DNA of 64,000 nucleotides from Aselliscus stoliczkanus (GCA_033961575.1 CM066731.1:84713501-84777500); one strand, 5' to 3'. Positions 48,238 through 60,201 are shown, counted from the first letter of the stretch. Numbers and translations: made by a program. The notes: generated by a model not told the origin, from the sequence alone.

Positions 48238-48808
48238 AATTTTTTTTTTTTTTTGAGGGCAGTGTCACTGGCTCTCACATATGGGACTGAACCGGGGCTG
48301 CTGTCTTCCCAAGCCAGCGCTTCACCACTGCGCCACTTGGCAGGTCCTGAATTTTTGTTTCTTTTTAAAGATTTTATTGGGGAATTGGAGGAGGGGAACA
48401 GCGTTGGGGAATCAGGAAAGGGGAACAGACAAGTTGCTGTCCTTTTTGTTCTTCATTCTAGTTGTGGAGGACATTGCTTCACTGGCCCATGTTGGTATTA
48501 TCATTGTGCTCTTCCCAGGTGAGACAGTCGCTTGCCAGCCATTGGAAAGCCACTCATGGTGGCTCACGACAGCTCATGCTGGCTGCCAGCCACTCACGGT
48601 ATCTCATGGCAGCCCACTGCAGCAGGGGCTGCAGCCTAGCCTGCACCGGAGACACATGGCAGCCCAGATCCAGGCTGAGCTGTTGTTCACGATCTTAGCT
48701 GTAGAGGGTGCAGCATCACTGGCCCTCATGTGGAATAGAACCAAGGCCCTGCTGCTCAGAGCTGGCATCCCAAGCCAACTCTTAACCTATGTGCCACCTG
48801 GCCAGCCC
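48238..48808 (-). mobile_element. long composite SINE (type B), antisense, with a nested SINE
   Basis: The minus-strand head is GGGCTGGCCAGGTGGCACAT, with the type-B body and the tail CCCCAATAAAATCTTT. A 6-bp repeat TTATAG (48232-48237 and 48809-48814) fits the target L1 sequence. The poly(A) tail was later hit by a type-A SINE. The 177-codon plus-strand frame 48281-48814, the longest in the window, lies wholly within the two SINEs and is not a gene. Confidence 0.85.
48245..48348 (-). mobile_element. short SINE (type A) nested in a type-B tail
   Basis: The minus strand reads GGACCTGCCAAGTGGCGCAG and ends CACTGCCCTC plus poly(A). The TSD is GAATTTTT (48237-48244 and 48349-48356), inside the T-rich tail of the surrounding SINE. 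Confidence 0.85.
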
Positions 48809-49700
48809 TTATAGCATGTTTTAATATCATTTATAGCTTCATCTGAGTCTTCAAGCCCCAACATATCAACCTTGCTTTAAAAATACTATTTTAACTGCTA
48901 AATGGTCTTAAGCTTTAATCTTCCAAATATACATGAGTTTATAAGTGCAAAATTTTATTGAGATTAGTTTAAAAGTATAACTGAACTTCTGAGGTTTCAC
49001 CATAATTACAAAATTGTTGTTCTGCTCAAGAAGCATGGTATGAATTTACATTTATGCATAAAGTTTATTTGTTGGGTTCTTGATGCATATGTGTAACTAA
49101 TATTTCCCCCTTCACCATTACCTTGTTAACTAATTTAAATTAGAGTTATGGTATTACAATTTAAAAATAAACTTGGGACATGTTTATTATGTCTTCAAAT
49201 TAGTTATTGCCATTTATAAGAACATTATTAACATTTGTATATTTATCTTAAATATTCCACTGTGCTGAGATAGGTTATTAATTGTAATAATTCTTAATAT
49301 GACAATCTTGGATAATTTATGTCTAATAGCAAACTTTTTGTCTTTTTCAAAAAATTATACCAGTGATTTCTTTTTCATGCTGTAATTCAATGACTATCAT
49401 TAGTGCATCAATAGTAAATAATAATTAAAATAATAGCCATCTTTCTCCTATTGTGTGTCTGGTGAGAATACTTTATTGTTGCACTATTAAATCTAATGTG
49501 GACTATTAGTTAAAACTGTTTTAAAGTGATTCTTTGATCACTAATATATTTAGTAAGGTGTTTATTGTCATGAGTAGATATTGAGTTTTATTGAATTTCA
49601 CATCTAGCAACTATCTGATAGCTACCAATTAGCTGTTGATATGATAGTTGATAAAAAGCTATTCTAGATTCCTTGGCTGCTACTTTATTAATTATAATCC

Positions 49701-50576
49701 CATGAACATAGTTTATTTTCTTCTCAGTAATTCAGGGTCTTCATTAGAAACTTCCATTGTTGCTCTCTAGGTGTGAATAGCTGATTGATCTTTTCAGAAT
49801 GGACTGAATATTTTTTTACTTTTTGAATTCTTTTATCTGCTACAAATTGTTTGTGTATCCCTGATAGTTCTTTTTGTATTTTTAACAAGGAATTTTTCTG
49901 ATGTAGGCCGAAAAGTTTTTCTGTTCAATTTCATTACCAAAAGTGTGAGGGTTTTATGACAATAATTGTACTAACTCAAAAGAATGAAGAAAACTAATGA
50001 ATAAAGGAAAGAAGCAAGAGTAAGCAGAAGGAGACATAGAGAGGAGCAGGAAGTTTATATATATAGCAGTGGTAAGAAAGGGCTGAAGAAGAGTATTTGA
50101 AGGCATGGTAGATGAATTTATTTTTATCATATTCAGTGTTACACATTTTATCTTATTTAATTCTTTCAGTAACAGTCAGGAAAGAGAAGTTTAATGAGGA
50201 TGAATGAATTGCCTAAAATTGTCCATGTAGTTGTATCTTAAACAAGCTCTATCAGTGAAAACAGAGAATAAAGTAATTTTTGCCACCCACTCTCTCTCTT
50301 TAAATAGTTCAATGGGGCTAATGTTCCCTTTGCCTCATTAGGTGAGTACTCAGGCAGCTCATGAGTTTTTTTGGCTACTTTTAGGAAGAATGAAATCCTA
50401 GTGTTGCTTTAAATCATAAAACACAATTTCGGATTACAAATAAAATGTTCCATCCCATGTAAATATTAACACTTCCCTCCCCTGGCCCGTCTGTAGACAG
50501 GTGGAGATGAGCATCAAAGACAGTCAACTTTCCACTTTTATATCTCTAGTTCTCCCATACCTGTTAACCAACTACC
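49701..50576. other. unassigned AT-rich sequence
   Basis: It may continue the old L1 but is too diverged to call. No coding or RNA signal was seen. Confidence 0.35.
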
Positions 50577-51110
50577 GGTATCCCTCACTTTTCAAAAGTT
50601 TCTGTAACACCGCTTCACTTTCACACAAGACTTACCTTAGTACCTGTTTTCGCTAACCAAAAGATATCCAAAGAAGATTTTCACTTTTACAAAAAAAAAA
50701 AAAAAAGGAGAAAAAAACATTCAGCATCTGTTTTGCAGCAAGCCATTATACAGGCAGTGCGTGCTCCCAGCAGTGGGCGTGGCCCCACCAAGCTCCTTGC
50801 TGGGGAAAGACACTCAGCGTCTCAGCATCAAGCTGCCAGAGCTCTGAACTGTGTCGGTGAGCATCTGGCCTTTATCTTGATTGATTTTGTGCATCCATTA
50901 GAAAGCTGTGTCCTAAGGCATCAGAAAAGCCTAAGAGAGTTCATAAGGGTTTTACGCATAGCGTAAAACTGGATGTAATTAGGCATTTCAATCGTGAACA
51001 AAATTAAGACATATAAATTAGTAGTAATTCCTTCTTTGCTTGATATCATTTTGGCTTAGAAAGATTTCATAACAACACTCTCCTTTCAGGTAGTAGGGGA
51101 CCTCTATTTG
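50577..51110 (+). mobile_element. possible Tigger-like DNA-transposon fragment
   Basis: The start 'CGGTATCCCTCACTTTTCAA' with 'CTTCACTTTCACACAAGAC' and 'CCTGTTTTCGCTAACC' resembles the end region of a Tigger-type element as I recall it. An A-run lies at 50692-50706. No matching right terminus was found, so the family is tentative. The 77-codon frame at 50733-50966 is not convincing as transposase. Confidence 0.35.
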
Positions 51111-52224
51111 CTTTCCACTCCCTGCAGCTGGCAGATCTGTAAAATTAAGTTTGGATGGTAGGACGGAGCAACTTTACAAGTGTAGGCTAAAGTATATGAT
51201 TAATTGTGCAGGCAAAGAGATCTAGGGGAAGTTAATAAGAAGAAAGTACAGTGTACTTTATGTTCAATATGCCTTTTAAAATAACATTCCTCAATTGGAG
51301 CAAGGTGGAGACTGGAAGTGATGGAATTATGTCAAAATGCATAATATAGAAGTGACGCAGAACTGAAATATCAGAGTATTGGTAAAAGTGGAGAATTCAG
51401 GATACATTTCAGAGATAATTTAGAGGTTGAGGGCACTAGAGATGGCAATTGGTTGAATATAAGTCGGATAGATGAGGAGGGAAAGAAAAATATTACAGAT
51501 GATGCTAAAATTTGTCCAAAGGTGCTGAAAATCACAGAAATTGAGAATTGAGGTGGTACAAAAGGAATATATTTTGGAAGGAAGATGATCAAATTAATTT
51601 TAAAAAATAGTGAGGTTGATGTGGTGACAGTATATTCAGGAGGCAACTCCTATTAGGCATTTGAGAATGTAGGGCAGAAAGTGAAAAGAGAGATCAGACA
51701 TGCAGACATCAATTAGACAAATTTTGGTGAAATCTGTGAGTTTCAGTAAATTAACTCAAGGACAGTCTGAGGAGAATTGATAGCATCAATATTTAAAGAG
51801 GAAGGCAGGTAATGCATAAAATGAGGCGTGCAAAGAATTGTCAGAGGTAGGAAAAACAAGCCAGAACAGTATTAAAAGACAATTGCAGTCCAAATATGTA
51901 CTTACAAAACAATCTTGAATATTTTAGAAAGTTGTAACTAGGAAATGGCCAAGAAAATATTGCTGAATTTATCATATACTTTCAGTGGAGATAGGAAACT
52001 AAACTACAAACTAGAAAAATTATTGATTATAACAGAATTAGAAGTTTTGACTGCCTAGAAAATGATCACATTATTGAGCTTAGAAGACAAAAGAAGTGAG
52101 ACATGATTCTAGAAATCTGAGAATATAAAGAATATAGAGTCAGTAGGTTCAGAAAAAGTCTACATAGGAGAGAAGATTAGAGAGAAAAGGGAAGGTGGGG
52201 GATATGGGAAGACATACAATCTTT
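51111..52224. other. unassigned, purine-rich
   Basis: Plus-strand purine-rich text (GAGGTTGAGGGCACTAGAG etc.) suggests a very old repeat that I cannot name. There is no coding signal. Confidence 0.35.
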
Positions 52225-52515
52225 TGAATCTTATTTATTGTACTTTCTACTTGATTTTGAGCCTTAGCAACACCAAAACTCTAAGTGGTCTCTCCAACAT
52301 CCTATGTATAATTTCTTGCCTGTTGTTCCTTTCCTCAAGCTGTCTCCTTTTTCTAGAATGTCCTTTCCCTCTTGACTCCTTGACTTCTGTCAACATTATC
52401 TTTTATTCTTCCTGCAGGAAGCCTTCCAGAAACATCTTTCACCAGCTGAGTTAGCTGTTTTACCCTGGGGTTCCAGAATCATTTCTTTTCTGTGTCCCTC
52501 TGTACAGCTGAAGCT
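52225..52515 (+). mobile_element. L2 LINE fragment
   Basis: 'TAGAATGTCCTTTCCCTC', 'CAGGAAGCCTTCCAGAAAC' and 'TTTCTGTGTCCCTCTGTAC' follow L2 3' order in sense orientation. Confidence 0.6.
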
Positions 52516-52559
52516 GCTCCTCAGTAGCTGCGGTCTTCATGGAATCATCGGAGAAAACT

Positions 52560-52990
52560 AAAGACAGAGGCCAGTATGGAGAAAACTGGATCAGCAAAAG
52601 AATAAACTTGGACTCTTATCTCACACCCTATGCAAGAAACAACTCAAAATGTGTTAAAGATATAAATGTAAGACCTGAAGGAGTAAAACTACTCATAAAA
52701 AATAGGGATTGGGATATAAAACTGAAAACAATAAAAGAATAAGATGAACAAATAAAAAACCAAAAAAATCATAGATACAGACAATAGTTTGGTGGTTACC
52801 TGAAGGTAAGGGGGGATGGGGGTGGTAGATGAGGGTAAAAGAGATCAAATATGGTGATGGAAGGACAACTGATTCTGGGTGGTGAATACACAATGTAATA
52901 TATAGATGATGTATTACAGAATTGTACACCTGAAACCTATGTAACTTTACTAACAATTGTAACCCCAATAAACTTTAATTAAAAAAAAAA
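52560..52990 (+). mobile_element. L1 ORF2 remnant joined to an L1 3' end
   Basis: 52575-52690 encodes NLDSYLTPYARNNSKCVKDI and NVRPEGVKLL, the ORF2p C-terminal domain. An L1 3' UTR with 'TAGTTTGGTGGTTACCTGAA', 'TACACCTGAAACCTATG' and an A-tail ending at about 52991 follows. The ORF2 text between the domain and the 3' UTR is missing, so there is an internal deletion. Confidence 0.8.
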
Positions 52991-52994
52991 TAGG

Positions 52995-53370
52995 GAAAAA
53001 TCTTCCTGATATTGATTTGGACAGTGATTATTTTGAACATGACATCAAAAGCAAAAATAGGCAAATGAAATTGCATCAAACTAAAATGAAAAGGCCACCT
53101 ACAGAACAAGAGAAAATATTATCAAACCACATATTTGATGAGGTTAATATCCAAAATATATAAGAAACAAACAATTCAATACTAAAAAAAGAACTCAATT
53201 TTTGAGGAGAAAAAGGCCTAAATAGACATTTCTCAAAAGAAGACATACAAAAGGCCAACAGATATATGAAAAGGTGCTCAACACACTAGAATGGTAGGAT
53301 CCATTCATGTACAGCATGGTGACTAGAGTTAACATTACTGTATTGTATACTTGAAATTTGCCGAGAGTAG

Positions 53371-53413
<43 letters not shown>

Positions 53414-53525
53414 AAACAACGATTTGAAGAGATGGTTATGTGGATATGTGAATCTGATTGTTGTACATCACATTGTACATTTTAAGTATATGCACTTTTA
53501 TTTGTCAATTATACCTCAATAAAAC
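52995..53525 (+). mobile_element. second, older L1 fragment
   Basis: ORF2-like text ('AGGCCAACAGATATATGAAA', 'GACATTTCTCAAAAGAAG') runs into a 3' UTR with 'TTATACCTCAATAAAAC'. A (CA)n tract is embedded. Confidence 0.75.
53372..53412. repeat. (CA)n microsatellite
   Basis: About 20 CA dinucleotides inside the L1 3' region. Confidence 0.96.
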
Positions 53526-53687
53526 AAACAAAAAATAATATCGTTAATTCCTGTATATCTTTCATCCAACATCCTTTAATGTTAGCATTTTACATAACCA
53601 CAGGACAATGATAAAACCAGAAAATTAACATTGCTGCAGTACTACTATCATTAATATATATCTTTTTACTTAAAAAATGAGGGTCCC

Positions 53688-53794
53688 CGGGCTGGCCAAG
53701 TGGCACAGTGGTTAAGTGCTGGCTTGAGAAGCCAGCGGCCCCGGTTCAGGTCCCACATATGAGGGCTAGTGACACTGCCCTCAAAAAAAAAAAA
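53688..53794 (+). mobile_element. short tRNA-derived SINE (type A)
   Basis: The head is CGGGCTGGCCAAGTGGCACA, the B-box is GGTTCAGGTCCC and the end is CACTGCCCTC plus A16. The perfect 14-bp TSD is AAAATGAGGGTCCC (53674-53687 and 53795-53808). Confidence 0.94.
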
Positions 53795-53808
53795 AAAATG
53801 AGGGTCCC

Positions 53809-55149
53809 CTTATTTAATTATCAGTCATTCAGATTTTCTTTTTATGAAGTCTGTTCAGGTCATTAACCAAATTTTCTATTGTGTTATCTAATTTTTCTTC
53901 CAATTAAATTTGTAGTTTACTTATAACCCTTGTTCAATGAAAATTGTGAAATATTTATGTATTAATTCATTTAAAATAACAATAATACATCCACAGATGT
54001 TAACACAATATATTTAATGAAAAATACTTTTATTTTCAAAAACATAAATCAATGTAAAGAGTGGCATTTTTGTACATTTTGCAAGTCTCTTTAACATCTG
54101 ACTTAATGGAAGGAAATTGATTTAACATATCTGCTTCTTCATTCAATTTGTTATGATACATGTTTTTTTATTAGCCTGTATTCAGTAGTGATGGTTTACC
54201 AAAGTTTATTCACCTGTTACCCAACTGATGAGCATTGTCTTTGTTTCCAGTTTTGTGGGTTTTTGTTGTGTTTTGTTGCTTTTGCCACCATGATTAATGC
54301 TTCAATAAACATCCTTGCACATTAAAAAACAAAACAAAACAGAGGCTAGTTTCACTTTCAATATTTAAAGGCACATTATTTGTTTCACATGCTGCTTGGC
54401 ATCATTAAAACATATGTGTCAATGACTTAAGCCCATGTCAAATAATATATTTTCAGACAACTTTATATACATTACATTTTCCCCAGTTTTACCATGTTCA
54501 TAACAAGCCACTTCCCCCAGATAGTAAACTGCGGGCAATGGAGGAGCAAGAGAAAGCAAATACAATCACCTCAATTACAGACTTTAATTCCAAAACTTGT
54601 CATCTCATGATCTTATTTTCTTCTTGCCTGTTGCCATCACAGGACAGGGACTACTTACCTATTACCATGGTAAAATTGTGATGTTCCTTAGGCATTGTGC
54701 ACCAAGAGGATTTCCTCCTCAATATTCCACATTGGCTGAACCCTGATAGTATTTAAATCCTAAGAATCCATTTTATCTAACCATATATTAATCATAAAAA
54801 GGAGCCTAGGAAGTGAAAGTAGTAATAGATTAAAAGAAGGATAAAAGGGCAAAAGATAAAAGGATAGAAGAAGTCAACAAAGGTATTGCCTGGGGAAGAA
54901 AAAGAAAGAAAAATATGAAGCTCTATCATGTAACATGGGTTCCCAGTGGGTATATACACCCTACATTCATTCAGCATTGTATTTTAGACATTTATTCATC
55001 TGTCTTTCCCACGAGACTGTGGCTTACCATAGCTCAGACAGCATCTATTATCTCTCCTTTGGTTGCAAGCATGAAGTCAGGACAAATATATAGATGTTTT
55101 TTGGTTTACAGTGGTTGTTTGGAAGAAAATAAATAAACTGTGTTAACTT
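53809..55149. other. mostly unassigned; one L1-like piece
   Basis: 54160-54330 ('TTTATTCACCTGTTACCCAAC', 'GCTTCAATAAACATCCTTGC') looks like an antisense L1 3' fragment. The remaining stretch has no assigned repeat. Confidence 0.45.
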
Positions 55150-55290
55150 TTCATTGAACACGTATTTATTAAGTCCCAGACACTATTTTGAAAGTTTAGA
55201 ATAAACACACAAAAAAAACAGATTCCTGTCCTATGGAGCTTACATTCTAGTAGGGAGGATAGGATACATAATAATTAATAAATATAAAAA
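55150..55290 (-). repeat. L2 LINE 3' terminus, antisense
   Basis: 'GTATTTATTAAGTCCCAGAC' followed by 'TTCCTGTCCTATGGAGC' and 'TTACATTCTAGTAGGG' is antisense L2 3' text. Confidence 0.6.
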
Positions 55291-55834
55291 TGAATAAATT
55301 ATATAGTGTGGTAAAAAGTGGTTATTATTGTGGAAAAAAGAAAAAGAGCAATGGTAAGGGGATTGACAATGGGCTGGGAGCTGTAGCAAAGTACATTAAA
55401 AACGGTGTTCAAGGTAAAGGTAGACCTTGTTCTTGAGGTGAGATTTAATCGAAGATCAGAAAAAAGGGAGGGAGGGAGGCCTTATGAAGAAGAATGGTTT
55501 GCTGCAATTATGAAGGAGCCAAGAGGCTGGTGTTATTGGAGTAAAAAGAGCTAGGTGGAGAGCAACTGAGGAGGTCAAAGCATTGGTCAGATAGGGGCTC
55601 CTTGGTAACTGGGGTGGGTTTTTATTCAAGTGTAAAGAGAGTAGTTCATAGAGAAGAGACATTTTATATTTTAAAAGGATCTAACTTACATTCAGGATCC
55701 ATCTGAATTTTGTGGAGAGGTGAGAAGCAGAAATTGCATTGAGAAAGCTCTATAGTAATTCCAGTGATTGGTAAGGTGACTGAGACAAAGTAGTCACAGT
55801 GGAGATAGTGACAAACGTTCTAGATAGAGCTAAT
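55291..55834. other. unassigned, possibly ancient repeat
   Basis: It contains 'TTGTTCTTGAGGTGAGATTT' and 'GGAGCCAAGAGGCTGGTG'-like text that I recall from a very old interspersed repeat. The family is not certain. Confidence 0.35.
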
Positions 55835-56315
55835 AGGATTCCCTGATGAAGATTCTTTGCTTGACCAAATTTAGTCAGATCCTTGAACCTTCTCCTAGGC
55901 CCATCTGGGCATTTCCCTTATAAAGTACAGTTTTAACAAGAATCCTGCTAAGTCTGTTTAGCAAGAATCCTCCACCATTGATACCTGATCACCCTTAATA
56001 TCTGATCAATATTCTTCACCTTCCACCTTTCGTATCTTATCACCTGACCTGCCTTCAGCAGAAATTCTGTTAGGTTGCTTCAGCCAGAATTTCCCCTACA
56101 CGATGTCTTTTAGTAATTTTTCATTCACCAACCTCCCTGCTCCTTGGTTGTAAATCTCTACTTGTCCCTGTTGCATTTGAATCAGAGCCCAGTTCTATAT
56201 TGGGGTCTCTTTTCCCTCATTGCAGTAGTCCTGAATAAAATTTACCTCTCCCCTCTTACCTAACCCTCTGTTTGGCTCTGGTTTTCTTTCTAATAGGCTG
56301 GATCTGATGTGTGAG
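55835..56315 (+). mobile_element. LTR-like relic
   Basis: It contains 'TTGACCAAATTTAGTCAG', a repeated 'AGAATCC' region, 'TGGTTGTAAATCTCTAC', and a poly(A)-like end 'CCTGAATAAAATTTACC' followed by a pyrimidine-rich U5-like segment. It is probably an ERV solo LTR. Edges and family are uncertain, and no viral genes are present. Confidence 0.45.
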
Positions 56316-57479
56316 AGGAAGAAAGAGCAAAGTTTCTGGATTCAGCAAAAGAAGAGATGGAGTAGCCATGGAGTGAAAAGCAGAAGCTTCAGGTGGAGCA
56401 GGTGTAAGTGTGAAATAGTTAAAACACATACTTAGTTTTTGGTAGATTTTATGCTCTTCTTTCCCCTTGTTTTTCCAATTGCTACCCAGCAGACTGCTCC
56501 ATCTGTCACTGTTATTTATCGGTTGTCCAAACAAAATGTGTTTTTAGAGTTGAGGCTTTTAAAATAAGCCTGAGAGGGATGTAATCAGTCCATTCCAAAT
56601 GTAATTAAGAATGTCATCTGGAGAGTCACTTCCTGCTATATTTTTAGTTCTAGAATATCTCACCTGATGATCATCATCAACTGTACATGAAAATAGTTGT
56701 AAGTATTAAGATTAATGAATGGTTACTGCTAATAGACAAGACACCATAATATATACTTATGGAAGATATCAGCAACCACATACAACTACCTTTTTTTTTT
56801 CAATATGGACAAGTAGGGATTTCTTAGGGCAGAAAAATTATTACTTCACCTTTTTTCACCTGACATGGTGATTTTAGATTACATAGATGAGAATACTGCT
56901 AAATAGAACAAATCCTGCATTATACTAAAAACCAGTTGTCAAGTATGAAATCTGGGTTTTCTAAGAGTTTATTCTTCTTATTAGTTATGTCACTTCATGA
57001 ATGCCTAAAAGAGGGAAATAAACTGCCTGCCTCTAAGAAGCTCATATAATAAGAGAGTAATGAGAGAAAAATTTCAAAAGATTATTTAATCAGTTTCTGA
57101 AATCTAGAGTATAAGGTAGACTATCCAATAAATCACTAGAAGAAAATGAGATGCGGCTAAGATGAATGGTTTTTAAATTTGTTGCTTGTAAATTAAAAGT
57201 GGTCTGCCGAAGATTTGAATAGGAATTAACCATTGGAAAGTAGCAGAGATTTGCTTGACATGAAAGAAAAATATATGTATTAAGTGCATAATATAAATCA
57301 AAGCCTCTTTAGAAATCTGAGACTACCCTCATGTTTTACTGTCAGGAAAGCTAAGATTCTGAGAAGCAGAGGCATTCTGATTCAGCTAGTAGGGTGGAAA
57401 CCAAGGTCATCTGACAGTAACCTCTAACTGGTGTTGCCTGTGACATTAAGGACTAAATTACAATGAGATAACTGCGCCT
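56316..57479. other. unassigned AT-rich sequence
   Basis: No repeat or coding signal recognised. A 92-codon minus-strand frame (56256-56534) overlaps the LTR-like end and has no motif. Confidence 0.4.
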
Positions 57480-58960
57480 TGCTCTGTTTGGGTTTCACTA
57501 AGCTTCCTGAATACATACGTTTGTGTCTTTTAAGGTTACATTTTTTTGTTTTAGTCCCCTAGGTCTTGGAGGGTCTAGACTATTTCTCTCGTTTACATTG
57601 TGGAATTTCTGCTGTTCTATATTCAGGGTCACTGATTATTTCCTTTGTCTTTTAAATTGTGCAGTTAATCCTATCCTGTGAGATTTTAATTTTAGTCACT
57701 AATATATTCTTCAGTCCCAAAATTTCCATTTGGTTCTTCTTATATTTATGTCTTTGCTGAAAATTTTATTTTCCTTCCTTTCCCCTTCCTTCCTTCCTTC
57801 CTTCCTTCCTTCCTTCCTTCCTTCCTTCCTTCCTTCCTTCCTTCCTTCCTTCCTTCCCTCCCTCCCTTCCTTCCTCCCTTTCTTTCTTCCATCCCCCTTC
57901 CTTTCTTTTTTCTTTTTTTGTTTCAAGCATATTTGTAATTATTGTTGAAGTATTTTTATGATGAACACTTTAAAATATGTCTGAAAATTCTAAACTCTCA
58001 GTCATCTCAGTATTATCATCTATTGATTGTCTTTTTCATTCAATTTTGAGATCTTCTTGATCGTCGGTATGACTGGTGATTTTATTTATTTTTTTGGTAA
58101 TTATTTCATGAGTCTCTGGATAATACTTACATCTTGTCTTTTAGCTGGCTTCTTCTGACACCACGCTGGCAGGAGAAGGGGTATCACCACCTCATTACTG
58201 CTAGGTGTAAGTAAAATTCTTTATTCCTCACTTGGCCTGTACTGACATCTAAAGAAAGAGCCCCTCATTACTGCTCCGTGTGGGTGGGATTTCCATCTCC
58301 CCAGGAAGCCTTTGCTGATATCTCCCTGACTTGGACAGATAGGAGTGCCTCATTATCGTTCCCCATGGAGTCTCCACTAACAACACAGGTAGGGGTGTGG
58401 CTTCTACACTGGTGAACTGTAGCAAAATCCTTAACTCTTAATTAGACCTCTGATAGCACATAACAGAGTGATGGAAGGATACCTCATTACAGACAGACAA
58501 GGCTAGAAGTCCCAGCTCCCCATGAGGTCTCCACTGACACAGCCAGGTGGGGTGGTGATTGTAGGGCTTGTTTCTACCTCACTGGGATGAAAATCCCTAC
58601 CTGGTCTTTTCTGACACGATCTTGGATGTGAGGAGTGGGGTCACCTGATTGGGTGGAAATCTATGCTCTCCACACAGCCTTTGTTGACCTGAGTGAGGAA
58701 GTAGTTACAGTTTGTTTGTTTTTTTATTGTGTTTTGCTGGAGAAGAGCAGTTATTGTCTAAAAAATTTCTGTAGTGGTAGGCTGACCCTTTCCTGGTCTT
58801 TTGGCTGGAGAGAAGATGCTTTTGTTTGGTCTTTTATTTTGTCTGCATCTGTAAACATTTCCAGGTTGATGCCTTCTTCAGTTCTGAATCAGATATATAA
58901 GAGGCAAAAGAAAACTCAGGGAATTCACTGCTGTCATTCCTTGGGTGTCAAGTCCCATGG
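57480..58960 (-). mobile_element. 5' region of an old L1M, antisense
   Basis: Plus-strand phrases 'CCATTTGGTTCTTCTTATAT', 'TTTCAAGCATATTTGTAATT' and 'CTGGCTTCTTCTGACACC' match the antisense of L1M 5' sequence. From about 58150 to 58640 a degenerate unit recurs about every 110-130 bases (CTCATTACTGCT..., GGAAGCCTTTGCTGAC..., CTCCACTGACAC...), as in L1M 5' UTR arrays. A (CCTT)n tract has grown inside. The 136-codon frame at 58635-59045 is antisense to this and is not a gene. Confidence 0.72.
57770..57912. repeat. (CCTT)n microsatellite
   Basis: A pyrimidine strand of about 140 bases, mostly pure CCTT, with variant CCCT and CTTT units downstream. Frames through it yield spurious repeat peptides. 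Confidence 0.97.
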
Positions 58961-59589
58961 CTCACATCTTTTCACGCTTGCTACGTTTCAGAGTCCTCTT
59001 ACACATGTTTCACATCTAATTTCTGGAGTTTTTAGTTGTACTTAGCAGGGAAAACAGGGACAAGTATGTCTACTCCACATTCCCAAGACTGAAAGTCCTT
59101 ACTGTGAATCTATATGTGCACTCCTTTTCCATTTACTTTTATTATTATTTTGTTATTGTTCTATAGAAGGACTCTAAGATTTGTTCAGAGAGTGTAATAT
59201 GACCCATTGTCCTGGCATTATTACACTCTGATCTGACCAGAAAAGTTATTTGATAGTGTATTTAAGCCTTAAGTATCTTATTGTAATGAATAGTGTTACA
59301 TAAAACTTTTAAATTCCAAGGCATCCCTCAGTAATCTAATCAGCACAACTAACTTTATTTTTTAGGATACTAGCTAATTTGTCATTTGAAATATATGGCT
59401 GAAACTTCTTTCCACTCATCATACACCCATCTCCACAATTCAAAAGAAAACACAAAGTTTATAGTTCATAAACCAGCATATATTTAAAGAAACAAACATA
59501 TTTATCAGCACATAATTTTAAATATTTAATTAAAAAATTAACATTTTCTACTGTATATACTTGTTATAGATTTTATGATTGCTTTCTAT
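58961..59589. other. unassigned sequence
   Basis: No named repeat recognised. Confidence 0.4.
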
Positions 59590-59980
59590 TGAGTAATGTG
59601 GTAGCATGCACTACTATATGCAAATATTTACTCTACCCCCATAAGAGGAATGTCGTTCCTTGCCTCAGCAATGTTGGGCTTAGTCTTCGTCTAATGGGAT
59701 ATGAATGAACTTCAGATAGGCCATATCTGAGCAAGAGACTTAAGATTTTGTGGTGTAGCCTGGTCTCTCTTCTTTCTCTACTCTGCCCTTGGACTGCACA
59801 GATCTCACATTGAAACTATCCCTTCAACCTGGGTCCCTAAAGAAGGATACATATAAAGTAATGCTGGCTTGAGCTTCAGCAGCACACATGTAATATGAAT
59901 GAGAAATAAATGTTTGTTATTGTAAGTCACTAAGATTTAAGTCACTAAGTTTTCAAACTGTTTGAATGTAACAAGACTAA
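59590..59980 (+). mobile_element. MLT1-like MaLR LTR relic
   Basis: It has an internal 'AATGGGATATGAATGAACTT' layout, 'GAGAAATAAATGTTTGTTAT' and 'TAAGTCACTAAG', typical of old MLT1 LTRs. The short unit AAGTCACTAAGAT/AAGTCACTAAGTT is doubled near the 3' end (59924-59951). Confidence 0.6.
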
Positions 59981-60028
59981 CCAAGGATTCAGTTGGTATT
60001 TACAGCCTTTCAAAAACACAGGGCAGGT

Positions 60029-60201
60029 CGACACATAGTATGTCTAAATATTTAAAAGTATAACTTTTTCAATGAAAAAATGTGTTTTTCTACCTTAAAT
60101 ATATAGCTTACATTGCTTTCTTAATGTTTTGAAATCTTAATTAAATTGTATTAAATCTTTGTAATCATAAAATAAAACTATTTGGAAATTAAAAAAAAAA
60201 A
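60029..60201 (+). mobile_element. 5'-truncated retrocopy of an unknown transcript 3' end
   Basis: A 173-bp insert is flanked by perfect 18-bp repeats, CAAAAACACAGGGCAGGT (60011-60028 and 60202-60219). It ends in AAATTAAAAAAAAAAA, preceded by an AATAAAA poly(A) signal about 15 bases upstream. This is the signature of L1-driven insertion of a polyadenylated RNA. The source transcript is not recognised, and the insert has no ORF. Confidence 0.85.

Larger units (their letters stand above)
47690..49700 (-). mobile_element. older L1 (L1ME-like), antisense, split by SINEs
   Basis: Antisense ORF2 phrases continue across the SINE pair: '...TTATTATAGCTTTATAG' before it and 'TATAGCATGTTTTAATATC' after it join as a known L1 sequence. 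Diverged ORF2 text continues towards 49650. It is more diverged than the L1 at 40.4-47.7 kb. Confidence 0.6.

Noticed and set aside
48281..48814. Longest open frame in the window (177 codons, plus strand)
   Set aside because: It lies entirely within two antisense SINEs. Similar frames appear in other copies of the same SINEs (7676-8122, 44075-44416), so it reflects SINE composition, not a gene.
58635..59045. 136-codon frame as a gene
   Set aside because: It overlaps the antisense 5' region of an old L1 and shows no domain or splice context.
59868..59900. U6 snRNA-like phrase (GCTTGAGCTTCAGCAGCAC)
   Set aside because: Only a short similarity to the U6 start. The rest of U6 is absent and the stretch lies within an MLT1-like LTR.
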